From: Allobosea lathyri
GTDB taxonomy: Bacteria > Pseudomonadota > Alphaproteobacteria > Rhizobiales > Beijerinckiaceae
Length of the DNA: 64,000 nucleotides
Assembly: GCF_900108245.1 (NCBI RefSeq)
Contig: NZ_FNUY01000003.1
Span: 248,001 to 312,000 of the forward strand
Direction of reading: 5' to 3'
The translations under genes were made by a program, and so were the position numbers. This document shows, piece after piece, positions 46,360-55,506 of the stretch. The notes under the pieces were generated by a model. That model had not been told where the DNA came from. It did no database searches and saw only the letters and a program-made list of their open reading frames with translations. How positions within the stretch are numbered: position 1 is the first letter of the stretch; every line of letters starts with the position of its first letter.

Positions 46360-47139
46360 TTAGAAATTCGCCCTGAAGCCGCCGCCGTCGATCAGCAGGT
46401 TCTGGCCGGTGATGTAGCCGGCATGGGCGCTCGCCAGGAAGGCGCAGGCCTTGCCGAACTCCTCTGCCGTGCCGAAACGGCCGGCGGGAACGTCGGCCAT
46501 GCGCGCCTTGGCGATCTCCTGCGTGCTGACGCCCTTGATCGCGGCCATCTTGGTCAGGCCGCCCTTGAGCCTGTCGGTATCGAACATGCCGGGCAGGATG
46601 TTGTTGATGGTGACGTTGGCATGGGCGACCTCGCGCGCCACGCCGGACAAAAACGCTGTCAGGCCGGCGCGCGCCGCCGAGGACACGTCGAGCCCGGTCA
46701 GCGGGGTCAGCACGCTCGCGGAGGTGATGTTGACGATGCGCCCGAAGCGCCGGGCGATCATGCCGTCGACGACGCGCTGAACCAGTTCCAGCGGCGTCGC
46801 CATGTTCTGGGCGACACCTTCGAGAAGCGCCTCGCGCGAGACGTCGCGGAAGGGCTTGGGCGGCGGCCCGCCATTGTTGTTGACGAGGATGTCGGGTTCG
46901 GGCGCGGCGGCGAGCAGCGCGTCCTGGCCGGCCGCTGTCGAGACGTCGGCGACCACGGCGATGATGGTCGCGCCGGTGCTGGCACGAATCTCGCTCGCGG
47001 TGGCCTCGAGCGTGGCCGCATCGCGGCCGTTGATGACGACGATGCAGCCGGCCTCGGCCAGAGCCTGGGCGCAGCCGCGGCCAAGTCCCTTGCTGGAGGC
47101 GCAGACAATGGCCGTGCGGCCGGAAATTCCAAGATCCAT
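46360..47139 (-). CDS. Atypical SDR-like protein lacking the Tyr/Lys pair
   Basis: A 259-residue Rossmann protein of the short-chain dehydrogenase superfamily. The nucleotide motif is CASSKGLGRG, not a perfect TGxxxGxG; the second motif is NNNGGPPPKPF rather than NNAG. The catalytic Ser remains (ITSASV), but where YxxxK is expected the sequence reads SSAAR, so Tyr is replaced by Ser and Lys by Arg. The C-terminus still ends ITGQNLLIDGGGF. Databases name such proteins 3-oxoacyl-ACP reductase-like; classic SDR catalysis looks unlikely. GGAG is 7 nt before ATG 47139. Divergent from the phosphoesterase gene. Confidence 0.88.
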   Translation of the reverse strand: MDLGISGRTAIVCASSKGLGRGCAQALAEAGCIVVINGRDAATLEATASEIRASTGATIIAVVADVSTAAGQDALLAAAPEPDILVNNNGGPPPKPFRDVSREALLEGVAQNMATPLELVQRVVDGMIARRFGRIVNITSASVLTPLTGLDVSSAARAGLTAFLSGVAREVAHANVTINNILPGMFDTDRLKGGLTKMAAIKGVSTQEIAKARMADVPAGRFGTAEEFGKACAFLASAHAGYITGQNLLIDGGGFRANF

Positions 47140-47263
47140 GATGTTTCTCCGAAGACGTGCTGCCTCAAGCCCCAGCCAGAGCACGGATCGCTGGTTCCGT
47201 CATCAAAGCGCAATGCAAATCAGACACACGCCGGAAGCATCGCAACGAGACGGGCCGGCGAGC

Positions 47264-48091
47264 ATGGGCGACGAGGACGACGCGAAGCAGGTTCGCAGCA
47301 TCTTCATCTCGGATCTACATCTGGGAACACGAGGGGCGCAGGCCGACCTGGTGCTTGAATTCTTGCGCGCCTATGACGCGCCGCAGATCTATCTGGTCGG
47401 CGACATCATCGATGGCTGGCGGCTGAAAAGCGGCTGGTATTTTCCGCAGTCGCATAACGACGTCATCCAGAAGCTGCTGCGCAAGGTGCGCAAGGGCTCG
47501 AAGCTGATCTATGTGACCGGCAACCACGACGATTTCCTGCGCGATTTCACCGGGCTGCAATTCGGCGGCATCACGCTGGTCGACGAGGTCATCCACGAAA
47601 CCGCCGACGGCAAGCGCCTGCTGGTGATCCATGGCGACCTGTTCGACCTCGTCGTGCGCAACGCCAAATGGCTCGCGCTGCTGGGAGACTGGGCCTACAC
47701 GATCGCGCTCGCCTCCAACGCCGTCGTCAACAAGGTGCGCAAGTGGCTCGATCTGCCGCACTGGTCGCTGTCGGCCTGGGCGAAGAACAAGGTCAAGAAC
47801 GCGGTCAACTATATCGGCGAGTTCGAGACCTGCCTGGCGGCCGAGGCGCGCCGGCATCATGCCGACGGCGTCGTCTGCGGGCATATCCATCATGCCGCCT
47901 TCCGCCAGATCGACGGGCTGACCTATATCAATACCGGCGACTGGGTCGAAAGCTGCACGGCCTTCATCGAGCATCATGACGGGCGCTTCGAGCTGATCCG
48001 CTGGCCGCAGGGCCGGGCGAAGGGGCAGGCGCCGGCGGTGATCGTTCCGGCGCATCCGGCTTCGGCGCCCGCACTGGTCGAGGCCGCATGA
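47264..48091 (+). CDS. LpxH-like metallophosphoesterase
   Basis: A 275-residue calcineurin-like phosphoesterase with the dimetal motifs in order: FISDLHLG, LVGDIIDGW, VTGNHDDF, VIHGD and CGHIHHAAF. This is the UDP-2,3-diacylglucosamine pyrophosphatase-like group; since alphaproteobacteria usually use LpxI, its true substrate is uncertain. No signal peptide. Start ATG 47264 is preferred by homologue length; ATG 47213 would add 17 residues. Its stop overlaps the next gene start (ATGA), so it is co-translated with the glycosyltransferase, and both probably act on an envelope lipid. Confidence 0.9.
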   Translation: MGDEDDAKQVRSIFISDLHLGTRGAQADLVLEFLRAYDAPQIYLVGDIIDGWRLKSGWYFPQSHNDVIQKLLRKVRKGSKLIYVTGNHDDFLRDFTGLQFGGITLVDEVIHETADGKRLLVIHGDLFDLVVRNAKWLALLGDWAYTIALASNAVVNKVRKWLDLPHWSLSAWAKNKVKNAVNYIGEFETCLAAEARRHHADGVVCGHIHHAAFRQIDGLTYINTGDWVESCTAFIEHHDGRFELIRWPQGRAKGQAPAVIVPAHPASAPALVEAA

Positions 48092-49203
48092 TGCGCGTCA
48101 TGATCGCGACGGATGCCTGGCGTCCGCAGATCAATGGCGTGGTCCGTTCGCTGGAGCGGATGGCCGAGGCGGGGCCCGATTTCGGCGTCACCACGAAGAT
48201 GCTGACGCCGGAAGGGTTCCGGCAGATCGGCCTGCCGAGCTACCCCGATATCCGCATCGCGCTGGCGACGCGGCGCGCGCTGGCACGGCGGATCGCTGAA
48301 TTCGGGCCCGACCATATCCATATCGCGACCGAAGGGCCGATCGGCTGGCTGACGCGGGCAGTCTGCCTGGCCCAGAAGCGTCCCTTCACCACGAGCTATC
48401 ACACCCGCTTTCCGCAATATGTCGCGGCGCGCTGGCCGATTCCCGAAAGCTGGAGCTATCGCTTCCTGCGCCGTTTCCATGGGCCCGCCGCCGCCGTGAT
48501 GGTTTCGACCGCGTCGGTCGAGACGGAACTACGGCTGCACGGCTTCCAGAACATCGTGCGCTGGGGGCGCGGCGTCGATCTCGGTCAGTTCCATCCGCGT
48601 CCGGAGAGCGTGCTGGATCTGCCGCGGCCGATCTTCCTCAGCGTCGGGCGGGTCGCGGTCGAGAAGAACCTCGATGCCTTCCTGTCTCTGCGCCTGCCCG
48701 GCAGCAAGGTCGTGGTCGGCGACGGGCCGGCGCGGGCCGATCTGCAGCGCACCTATCCCGATGTCACCTTCCTCGGCACCCGTGAGGGCGAGGATCTGGC
48801 GGCGATCTACGCCTCCTCCGATGTCTTCGTCTTTCCGAGCCTGACCGACACATTCGGCATCGTGCTGCTGGAGGCGGCTGCCAGCGGCCTGCCGGTTGCA
48901 GCATTCCCGGTGCAGGGGCCGAGCGATGTCTTTGCCGGTAGCGGAGCCGCCGTGCTGGACAGCGATCTGCGGGGCGCGGCGCTGGCTGCGCTGCGCATTC
49001 CGCGCGAAGCCTGCCTCGAACTCGCCGCTGGCTATAGCTGGCAGCGCAGCGCGGCGCAGTTCTACGGCCATATCAGGCAGGTCGCGCAGCAGGCCGGACA
49101 CATTCCGCGCGGCGGAGCGGCGCTGGCTCCGGCGCCCAGCGTCACAGCCTTCGCGAGCGCGCGTGTCGCGGAAGGGTTCGCAAGGGGACGCCAGCCGGCT
49201 TGA
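48088..49203 (+). CDS. Glycosyltransferase family 4 (GT-B)
   Basis: A 371-residue GT-B glycosyltransferase. The acceptor lobe starts RVMIATDAWRPQINGVVRSLERMA, the donor lobe has IFLSVGRVAVEKNLDAFL, and the nucleotide-sugar motif is VFPSLTDTFGIVLLEAAASGLPVAAF with the EX7E glutamates. Similar proteins use GDP-mannose or UDP-sugars on lipid acceptors. It overlaps the phosphoesterase gene by 4 bp. Its last 62 bp overlap the end of the antiporter gene on the other strand. Likely role is glycolipid synthesis; inference. Confidence 0.93.
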   Translation: MMRVMIATDAWRPQINGVVRSLERMAEAGPDFGVTTKMLTPEGFRQIGLPSYPDIRIALATRRALARRIAEFGPDHIHIATEGPIGWLTRAVCLAQKRPFTTSYHTRFPQYVAARWPIPESWSYRFLRRFHGPAAAVMVSTASVETELRLHGFQNIVRWGRGVDLGQFHPRPESVLDLPRPIFLSVGRVAVEKNLDAFLSLRLPGSKVVVGDGPARADLQRTYPDVTFLGTREGEDLAAIYASSDVFVFPSLTDTFGIVLLEAAASGLPVAAFPVQGPSDVFAGSGAAVLDSDLRGAALAALRIPREACLELAAGYSWQRSAAQFYGHIRQVAQQAGHIPRGGAALAPAPSVTAFASARVAEGFARGRQPA

Positions 49204-50932
49204 GCTGCGCGCGGAAGCCGTCGCGCCGCTCATGGACCGAGGCGATGACGAGCCCCATCGGCACGCCAAGCCCGACAAGCGCTGCTTCCGAGAGCTGAAG
49301 GCTGGCCTCGATCGTCTCGGGAACCGCGTCGTTGACGCCGAGCTCGTAGAGATGGCGGGCATGGGCTGCGTCGCGGGCGCGGGCGACGATGACGAGGTCC
49401 GGCTTGAGTGCGCGGGCGGCGCGCACCGCCTGTTCGACGGCGCGCGGGTTGTCGATGGTCACGATCAGGGCCGTCGCCTCTTCAAGACCGCACAGGCGCA
49501 GGAAGTCGGGCTGAGTGGCGTCGCCGTAGAATGCCGGCCGTCCCGCGCGGCGCTGCGCTGCGATCAAAGCCGGGTCGGAATCGATCAGGATGTGAGGCTT
49601 GCCGTGCTCCTCCAGCATCGAGGCGACAAGCCGGCCGACCCGGCCGCCGCCGACGACGATGGCGCGGGCGGAGTGATCGTCGGGCGGCAGAACCTTCGCC
49701 TCGTCGGGCAAATTGACCGTGGGCGCCAGCTTCATCGCCAAAGTACGCGCGATGCGCGCCAGCAGTGGCAGCGCGATCATGGTCAGCGAGACGCCGGCCA
49801 GTACGAGGCTCGCCGGTTCCTGTGCCAGCAGCTTGGCCGCGACGGCGCCGTTTAGCAGGACGAACGCGAACTCGCCGCTCGGGCCGACCATGATCGCGGT
49901 CTCCAGCGCTGTTGCCTTCGTCAGCCTGAACTTGCGGGCGAGGCCGAAGACCAGCAGCGACTTCGCCGCAAAGAGCCCGATGGCAATGCCGAAAATGGTG
50001 AAGGGGTGTGCTGCCAGCTGTGCGGGGTTCACGCTCATGCCGACGGTGAGGAAGAAGACGCCGATCAGCAGCGATTTGAACGGCTCGATCGTGACTTCGA
50101 TGGCGCGGCGATACTCCGTCTCGGCCAGCAGCAGGCCGGCGATGAACGCGCCGAGCCCCATCGACAGGCCGGCAGTGGCGGCGATCAACCCGGTACCGAG
50201 CGCGGTCAGCAGCGTCGCGGCCATGAAACTCTCGGAGGAATCGGTCGAGGCGACGAGCCGAAACAGCGGTCTCAGCGCCAGCCGTCCGATCACGACGATG
50301 GCGGCGATGGCGCCGAAAGCCTGCACGAGCGCCTGGGCGAGGCCGGCGAGCAGCGAGCCGCCGCCATTCTGCGCGCCGAGCACGCTGACGAGGAACAGCA
50401 GCGGGATCACCGCAATGTCCTGGCAGAGCAGGATCGCAAAACTGGCGCGGCCGGCCGAGGACATCATGCGCTTCTTGGCCGAGAGCAGCTCCACCACCAT
50501 GGCGGTGGAGGAGAGCGCCAGGCCAAAGCCGATGATCAGCGCGGCTGGCGCCGGCTGGCCCAGCGCATAGGCGACAGCACCGATGGCAGCGGCCGAAAGC
50601 GCGACCTGACCGAGCCCCAGCCCGAAGACGAGGCGGCGCATCGTCATCAGACGCTCGAACGACAGTTCCAGCCCGATCACGAAGAGAAGGAAGGCGACGC
50701 CGAGCTCGGCCGGACCCGCCAGGGCTTCCGCATTCGAGACCGTGATGGTGCTCAGCAGGGGAATGGACGAGACCAGCCCACCCAGGCCGTAAGGTCCCAG
50801 CAGGGCGCCGCAGGCCATGAAGGCGACGATCGAATTGACCTTGAGGCTCTTGGCAAAAGGCACGATGACGCCGGCCGTCGCGAGCACGACGACAGCGTCC
50901 TTGTAGACGGAAGGATCGACGGTTCCGGCCAC
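49142..50932 (-). CDS. Kef-type cation:proton antiporter (CPA2) with RCK domain
   Basis: A 596-residue protein. Residues 1 to about 390 form the CPA2 membrane domain (SKLVNSIV-type VNSIVAFMACGALLGPYGLG, GVAFLLFVIGLELSFERLM, GLSMGLGAFIAGLLLAETEYR). Residues about 405-520 are a TrkA-N/RCK domain binding NAD(H) or other nucleotides (AIVVGGGRVGRLVASMLEE). Such systems export potassium or sodium in exchange for protons during electrophile stress or pH change. The start is GTG at 50932. The C-terminal about 20 residues are encoded antisense to the end of the glycosyltransferase gene. Confidence 0.93.
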   Translation of the reverse strand: MAGTVDPSVYKDAVVVLATAGVIVPFAKSLKVNSIVAFMACGALLGPYGLGGLVSSIPLLSTITVSNAEALAGPAELGVAFLLFVIGLELSFERLMTMRRLVFGLGLGQVALSAAAIGAVAYALGQPAPAALIIGFGLALSSTAMVVELLSAKKRMMSSAGRASFAILLCQDIAVIPLLFLVSVLGAQNGGGSLLAGLAQALVQAFGAIAAIVVIGRLALRPLFRLVASTDSSESFMAATLLTALGTGLIAATAGLSMGLGAFIAGLLLAETEYRRAIEVTIEPFKSLLIGVFFLTVGMSVNPAQLAAHPFTIFGIAIGLFAAKSLLVFGLARKFRLTKATALETAIMVGPSGEFAFVLLNGAVAAKLLAQEPASLVLAGVSLTMIALPLLARIARTLAMKLAPTVNLPDEAKVLPPDDHSARAIVVGGGRVGRLVASMLEEHGKPHILIDSDPALIAAQRRAGRPAFYGDATQPDFLRLCGLEEATALIVTIDNPRAVEQAVRAARALKPDLVIVARARDAAHARHLYELGVNDAVPETIEASLQLSEAALVGLGVPMGLVIASVHERRDGFRAQLKPAGVPLRTLPRHARSRRL

Positions 50933-51076
50933 GGCCTGCCTTGCGATTCGATGCGGGGGATTGCGTTGGGGAACTTTGCGTTCTGCGTCGTCTCAACACA
51001 ACCTTTGATGACGATCGAATGGCTGAATTAACCTGCTCGCCTGCGAGGTGGGACGTCGTTGCTTCTGCATCAACTC

Positions 51077-51096
51077 ACCGAAAAGCGCTTTCCGGT
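51077..51096. repeat. 20-bp imperfect palindrome between antiporter and MoxR genes
   Basis: ACCGAAAAGCGCTTTCCGGT is a palindrome with one mismatch in the divergent region 50933-51195. It looks like a dispersed rhizobial hairpin element or an operator; nothing else stands out in these 263 bp. Confidence 0.4.
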
Positions 51097-51195
51097 TTTG
51101 ACGCGGCTGCGCTAGACCGGATCATCTGCGGCGCAACCCTTGCCGCCTCCATCACGATCCAGCGTTGCCAGCGCTGATAGTCACAGGGCCTGTCC

Positions 51196-52041
51196 ATGCG
51201 TTTTGCCGGCACCGAGAACTATGTCGCCACCGAAGACCTCACAGTCGCCGTCAATGCCGCGATCCGGCTGGAGCGGCCGCTGCTGGTCAAGGGCGAGCCC
51301 GGCACCGGCAAGACCGTGCTGGCGGAAGAGATCGCTGCTGCCTTGGGCGCGCCGCTGATCACCTGGCACATCAAATCGACGACCAAGGCGCAGCAGGGCC
51401 TCTACGAATACGATGCCGTCAGCCGCTTGCGCGACAGCCAGCTCGGCGACGCCCGCGTCTCCGACATCGCCAACTACATCAAGCGCGGCAAGCTCTGGGA
51501 GGCCTTCGTCTCGGCCGAGCGCCCTGTGCTGCTGATCGACGAGATCGACAAGGCCGATATCGAGTTTCCCAACGACCTGCTGCTCGAACTCGACCGCATG
51601 GAATTCCACGTCTACGAGACCGGCGAGACCATCAAGGCGGCGCGCCGGCCGGTGATGATCATCACCTCCAACAACGAAAAGGAGCTGCCGGACGCGTTCC
51701 TGCGCCGCTGCTTCTTCCATTACATCCGCTTTCCGGATGCCGAGACGATGACGCAGATCGTCGAGGTGCATTTCCCCGGCATCAAGAAGCGGCTGATGGA
51801 GGAGGCGCTGAGGTTGTTCTTCGAGGTGCGCGACGTCCCCGGCATCAAGAAGAAGCCCTCGACCTCCGAGCTGCTCGACTGGCTTAAGCTGCTGGTCGCC
51901 GAGGATATCGGCCCCGAGGTGCTGCGCGAGCGCGACCCGCGCAAGCTGATCCCGCCGCTGCACGGGGCGCTGTTGAAGAACGAGCAGGATGTCTCGCTGT
52001 TCGAGAAGCTGGCCTTCATGGTGCGGCGCGAGCAGCGCTGA
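51196..52041 (+). CDS. MoxR-type AAA+ ATPase
   Basis: A 281-residue AAA+ chaperone-like ATPase. Walker A is GEPGTGKT (33-40), Walker B is LLIDEIDKAD near 113, sensor 1 is ITSNNEKELPDAFLRRC, with the arginine finger in that block. MoxR/CoxD proteins normally work with a von Willebrand-type partner (CoxE) to insert metals or activate enzymes; here no partner gene follows. Start ATG 51196. It may act with a partner elsewhere. Confidence 0.93.
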   Translation: MRFAGTENYVATEDLTVAVNAAIRLERPLLVKGEPGTGKTVLAEEIAAALGAPLITWHIKSTTKAQQGLYEYDAVSRLRDSQLGDARVSDIANYIKRGKLWEAFVSAERPVLLIDEIDKADIEFPNDLLLELDRMEFHVYETGETIKAARRPVMIITSNNEKELPDAFLRRCFFHYIRFPDAETMTQIVEVHFPGIKKRLMEEALRLFFEVRDVPGIKKKPSTSELLDWLKLLVAEDIGPEVLRERDPRKLIPPLHGALLKNEQDVSLFEKLAFMVRREQR

Positions 52042-52229
52042 CTGGTTTGGCGTCGAGCGCGCTGCAAGGCGGGATCGCGGTTGCGAGATCGATCTTCGGG
52101 TCGACTTCTCGCATGGCATCGCGCAGATCGAGATCGCGCGTCAGCATGACGTATTCCTGCGTCTCCGACGTTTTGATGCTTGCCGTACAGGGCCTCGCAA
52201 ATTCTGCCCGGCATGGTTAGATGGCGACC

Positions 52230-52757
52230 ATGCGACGCCTCATGCTCCTGCGCCATGCCAAATCGAACTGGCCCGCCGGCGTGGCCGATCGGGAACGCCC
52301 GCTCGCCACGCGCGGTCATGAAGCTGCACCTCTGATGGGGCGCTATCTGGCCGAAGAGCTGCTGCTACCTGACCTCGTGCTGATCTCGCCGGCGCGGCGT
52401 ACGGTCGAAACCTGGGAGCTTGTGCTTCCGATGCTGCCGGAGAAGCCTGGTACGCATTTCGAGCCGCGCATCTACGAATCGAAAATCGATCGGTTGCTGC
52501 ATGTGGTGCAGGAGACGGAGCCCCATGTCCGCACCCTCCTGATGATCGGCCATAATCCCGGCTTTGAGGAATTGGCCGCTTTGCTGACGGGGCATGGCGA
52601 CCGCTATGCGGCGGCGCGCATGGCACAGAAATTCCCGACATGCGGGCTTGCCGTGCTTGATTTCGCGGTCGAGGACTGGCGCGATGTGGCAGCGCGCGGC
52701 GGGCGGCTCGACCGTTTCGTGACGCCGGCCTCGCTCGGCGAAGGCCCCGACGAGTGA
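52230..52757 (+). CDS. sixA: SixA-like histidine phosphatase
   Basis: About 175 residues, phosphoglycerate-mutase-like fold. The catalytic RH motif is LLRHAKSNW (Arg8-His9 from ATG 52230), and the second His is in LLMIGHNPGFEE near 108. E. coli SixA dephosphorylates histidine phosphotransfer proteins and the nitrogen PTS protein. ATG 52221 would add three residues; neither start has a clear ribosome site. 188 bp after the MoxR gene. Confidence 0.88.
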   Translation: MRRLMLLRHAKSNWPAGVADRERPLATRGHEAAPLMGRYLAEELLLPDLVLISPARRTVETWELVLPMLPEKPGTHFEPRIYESKIDRLLHVVQETEPHVRTLLMIGHNPGFEELAALLTGHGDRYAAARMAQKFPTCGLAVLDFAVEDWRDVAARGGRLDRFVTPASLGEGPDE

Positions 52758-52926
52758 AAGATGGAGCGATCCATCCGCCGGGGCGGCCGTCTGACGCAAC
52801 CCTCTGCGCTTCCGGTGCTCACGGACGACAGTCCGCTCCGCTCCGGTTCTCGACGGTCACGCCAGCCGACTCGCCTTGGCGGCGTCTCGCACCATCTTTT
52901 CGCCGCGCTGCGCATTGCCTGAACGC

Positions 52927-54372
52927 ATGAGCCAGAACTCCTATCTCGACGATGCCCGCAACGCGGCGCTGGCTTTTGGCGATAGCCTGCTGGGGCTTGC
53001 CCGCCCGCGCCTGCGGCTCGGCGTCACCGGCCTGTCCCGTTCCGGCAAGACGGTTTTCACGACGGCGCTGATTCAGAACCTGATCGAGGGCGCGAAGCTG
53101 CCTGTGCTGAAGGCGTCCGCGCAGGGGCGGATCACGCGCGTGCGCCTCGTGCCGCAGCCCGACCCCGATATCCCGCGCTTTCCCTACGAGGCGCATCGCG
53201 CCGCGCTGGCCGGCACCGAGCGGCGCTGGCCGGATTCAACCCGGCGGATTTCGGAGTTGCGTGTCGAAATCGACTATGAGCGTGCGGCGGGCTGGTTCAA
53301 GGGGCCGGCAACGCTGACGCTCGACATCGTCGATTATCCCGGCGAATGGCTGCTCGATCTCGCGCTGATCGGGCAGGACTACAAGACATGGTCGGCTCAG
53401 GCCGTCTCCGATGCCCGCAAGGCGCATCGGCGCTCGGCGTCGGAACCCTGGCTCGCCGATCTCGCGACGCGCGATCCTGCCGGTCCGACTGACGAACTGG
53501 CTGCCGAGGCTGCCAGCAACCTGTTCAAGGCCTATCTCGCGCGGCTTCGCGCCGATCCGGAGGCCGTCGCGGTGACGCCGCCCGGGCGCTTCCTGATGCC
53601 GGGCGATCTCGAGGGCTCGCCGGCGCTGACCTTCGCACCGCTCGACCTCCGGCACGACACGGAAGCGGCGCCCGGCACGCTGGCGGGGCTGATGGCGGAG
53701 CGTTTCGAGGCCTACAAGCGCGTCGTGGTCGCGCCGTTCTTCCGGGATCATTTCGCCCGTCTCGACCGGCAGATCGTGCTGGTCGACGTGCTCGCGGCGC
53801 TGGATGCCGGCGCGCCCGCGCTGGCGGATCTGGAAACGGCGCTCGGTCAGGCGCTCGCCGCCTTTCAGGTCGGGCGCAATTCCTGGCTGTCCAGCCTGTT
53901 TTCTCCACGCATCGAGCGCGTGCTCTTCGCTGCGACCAAGGCCGACCATATCCACCACACCAGCCATGACCGGCTGGCTGCGGTGATGTCGCATCTCGTT
54001 GCCCGCGCGACTGCCCGTGCGCAAGGCGCCGGCGCGCGGGTCGAGTCCGTGGCGCTTGCTGCGGTGCGGGCGACGCGCGAGGTCAGGATCAAGCAGGGCC
54101 GGGAAGATCTGCCGGCGATCGCGGGCGTGCCGGAGGCCGGCGAAAAGGTCGATGGCGAGATCTTCGACGGGCTGGGCGAGGCCGCGATCTTTCCAGGCGA
54201 ACTGCCCGAGCGTCCCGAGGCGATCTTCGACCCGCAAGCGCGCTGGCAGATTCGCGCGCCGCGCTTCAGGCCGCCGCTGGTCGTGCCCGATGCCGGTGGG
54301 CGCACCGCGCCGCCGCCTCAGATCCGCCTCGACCGTGCGCTCGAATTCCTGATCGGCGACCGGCTGGCATGA
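52927..54372 (+). CDS. YcjX-family P-loop NTPase
   Basis: A 481-residue protein of the YcjX family (DUF463). The P-loop is GLSRSGKT (35-42) in RLRLGVTGLSRSGKTVFTTALIQNL, and the Walker B-like part is LTLDIVDYPGEWLLDL. YcjX-type proteins are GTP/ATP-binding and in E. coli are linked to the phage-shock response; their exact job is not known. ATG 52927 gives the family N-terminus. The YcjF-like gene begins 20 bp later, the usual pair. Confidence 0.92.
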   Translation: MSQNSYLDDARNAALAFGDSLLGLARPRLRLGVTGLSRSGKTVFTTALIQNLIEGAKLPVLKASAQGRITRVRLVPQPDPDIPRFPYEAHRAALAGTERRWPDSTRRISELRVEIDYERAAGWFKGPATLTLDIVDYPGEWLLDLALIGQDYKTWSAQAVSDARKAHRRSASEPWLADLATRDPAGPTDELAAEAASNLFKAYLARLRADPEAVAVTPPGRFLMPGDLEGSPALTFAPLDLRHDTEAAPGTLAGLMAERFEAYKRVVVAPFFRDHFARLDRQIVLVDVLAALDAGAPALADLETALGQALAAFQVGRNSWLSSLFSPRIERVLFAATKADHIHHTSHDRLAAVMSHLVARATARAQGAGARVESVALAAVRATREVRIKQGREDLPAIAGVPEAGEKVDGEIFDGLGEAAIFPGELPERPEAIFDPQARWQIRAPRFRPPLVVPDAGGRTAPPPQIRLDRALEFLIGDRLA

Positions 54373-54391
54373 GGGTGAAGGCAGGCACAGC

Positions 54392-55399
54392 ATGAGCAAG
54401 GCTCCCCGCGCCATTCGCCTCGATCCCGCGACGCCGGATGCGGCTGACGAAAGCTTCGCTCGTGGAGCCGGCGTCACCATCCTGCCCGAGAGCGAGCCGG
54501 CTGACGCCGTCGAGCCGGCGGCCCTGCCTGTCGCCAGGCGCCGCTTTTCCTGGGGCAGCCTGTTCGTCGCCGGCCTTTCCGGTTTCCTGACGCTGTCGAT
54601 CGGCGTCTGGGCCGAGCGCATGATCGTCTCGCTGATGAACGACAATCCGGTGCTCGGCTATGCGGCGCTGGCTTGCGCTGCTTTGGCCGGGCTAGCTCTG
54701 CTCGTGATGCTCGGGCGCGTGCTGCGCGACATCCTGCGCGAGCGCAAGGTCGAGGCGTTGCGCCAGCGCGCGACAATGGCGCTGGCCGGCGGCAGCGCCG
54801 GTGAAGCCAAGGCGATTTCCGCCGAGCTGAAGGGGCTCTATGCCTCGCGCCCGGAGACGGCGAAGGGCCGCGCCGCGCTCGACGACGCCCTGCCGCAGCT
54901 TTTCGCGGCCCGCGATGTGCTGGCCGTCGCCGAGCGCAGCCTGATGACGCCGCTCGATCTGCTCGCGCAGGCGCAGATCGCGCAGGCGGCGCGGCGCGTG
55001 TCGCTGGTGACAGCCGTGAGCCCGAGGGCGTTGATTGATGTCGTGTTCGTGCTGGTCGCCTGTGCAAGGCTGCTGCGGGCGATCGCCGGGATTTATGCCG
55101 GACGGCCCGGCGCGCTCGGTCTGCTCAGGCTGGCCAGGCAGGTGCTCGGCCACCTCGTCGTCACCGGAGGGATCGCGGCAGGCGACGCCGTGATCCAGCA
55201 GGTCGTGGGGCAGGGGCTCGCCGCACGCCTTTCGGCCAAGCTGGGCGAGGGCGTGCTGAACGGCCTTCTCACGGCGCGGATCGGGCTTGCGGCGCTGGCC
55301 GTATGCCGGCCATTGCCTTTCATCGAGGCGCTGCCGCCCACGCTGTCGGATGTCGCGGGGGACCTGACCTCCTGGCGCGGCAACGCGGCGGACGCTTGA
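54392..55399 (+). CDS. YcjF/TIGR01620-family membrane protein (DUF697)
   Basis: A 335-residue inner-membrane protein. A Pro/Ala-rich start precedes two membrane helices (SLFVAGLSGFLTLSIGVWAER and AALACAALAGLALLVMLGRVL). The C-terminal part (RRVSLVTAVSPRALIDVVFVLVACARLLRAIAGIYAGRPG) is the DUF697 domain. It nearly always follows YcjX. GGTGAAGG lies before ATG 54392. Likely the membrane partner of the YcjX NTPase in envelope stress; inference from pairing. Confidence 0.9.
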   Translation: MSKAPRAIRLDPATPDAADESFARGAGVTILPESEPADAVEPAALPVARRRFSWGSLFVAGLSGFLTLSIGVWAERMIVSLMNDNPVLGYAALACAALAGLALLVMLGRVLRDILRERKVEALRQRATMALAGGSAGEAKAISAELKGLYASRPETAKGRAALDDALPQLFAARDVLAVAERSLMTPLDLLAQAQIAQAARRVSLVTAVSPRALIDVVFVLVACARLLRAIAGIYAGRPGALGLLRLARQVLGHLVVTGGIAAGDAVIQQVVGQGLAARLSAKLGEGVLNGLLTARIGLAALAVCRPLPFIEALPPTLSDVAGDLTSWRGNAADA

Positions 55400-55405
55400 T
55401 TCCTG

Positions 55406-55424
55406 CCCGGCAGAATCTGCCGGG
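55406..55424. repeat. 19-bp palindrome after the YcjF-like gene
   Basis: CCCGGCAGA and TCTGCCGGG are perfect arms around one base, 6 bp after the stop codon. It could be the first stem of a terminator or an operator for the flagellar genes. Confidence 0.5.
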
Positions 55425-55440
55425 AGCAGGCGAATCTGCC

Positions 55441-55468
55441 CGGTCGAAAACGACCGAGAACCTTTTCT
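55441..55468 (+). terminator. Weak terminator before flgE
   Basis: CGGTCG and CGACCG form a 6-bp stem with an AAAA loop, followed by AGAACCTTTTCT. It could end the ycjX-ycjF transcript. Confidence 0.35.
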
Positions 55469-55506
55469 AAAGCATTCAACCTGTTGAAAAATAACGGCTG
55501 AATGCA

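Noticed and set aside
52042..52229. Remnant of a CoxE/VWA gene after the MoxR gene
   Set aside because: The 188 bp show no VWA motif in any frame.
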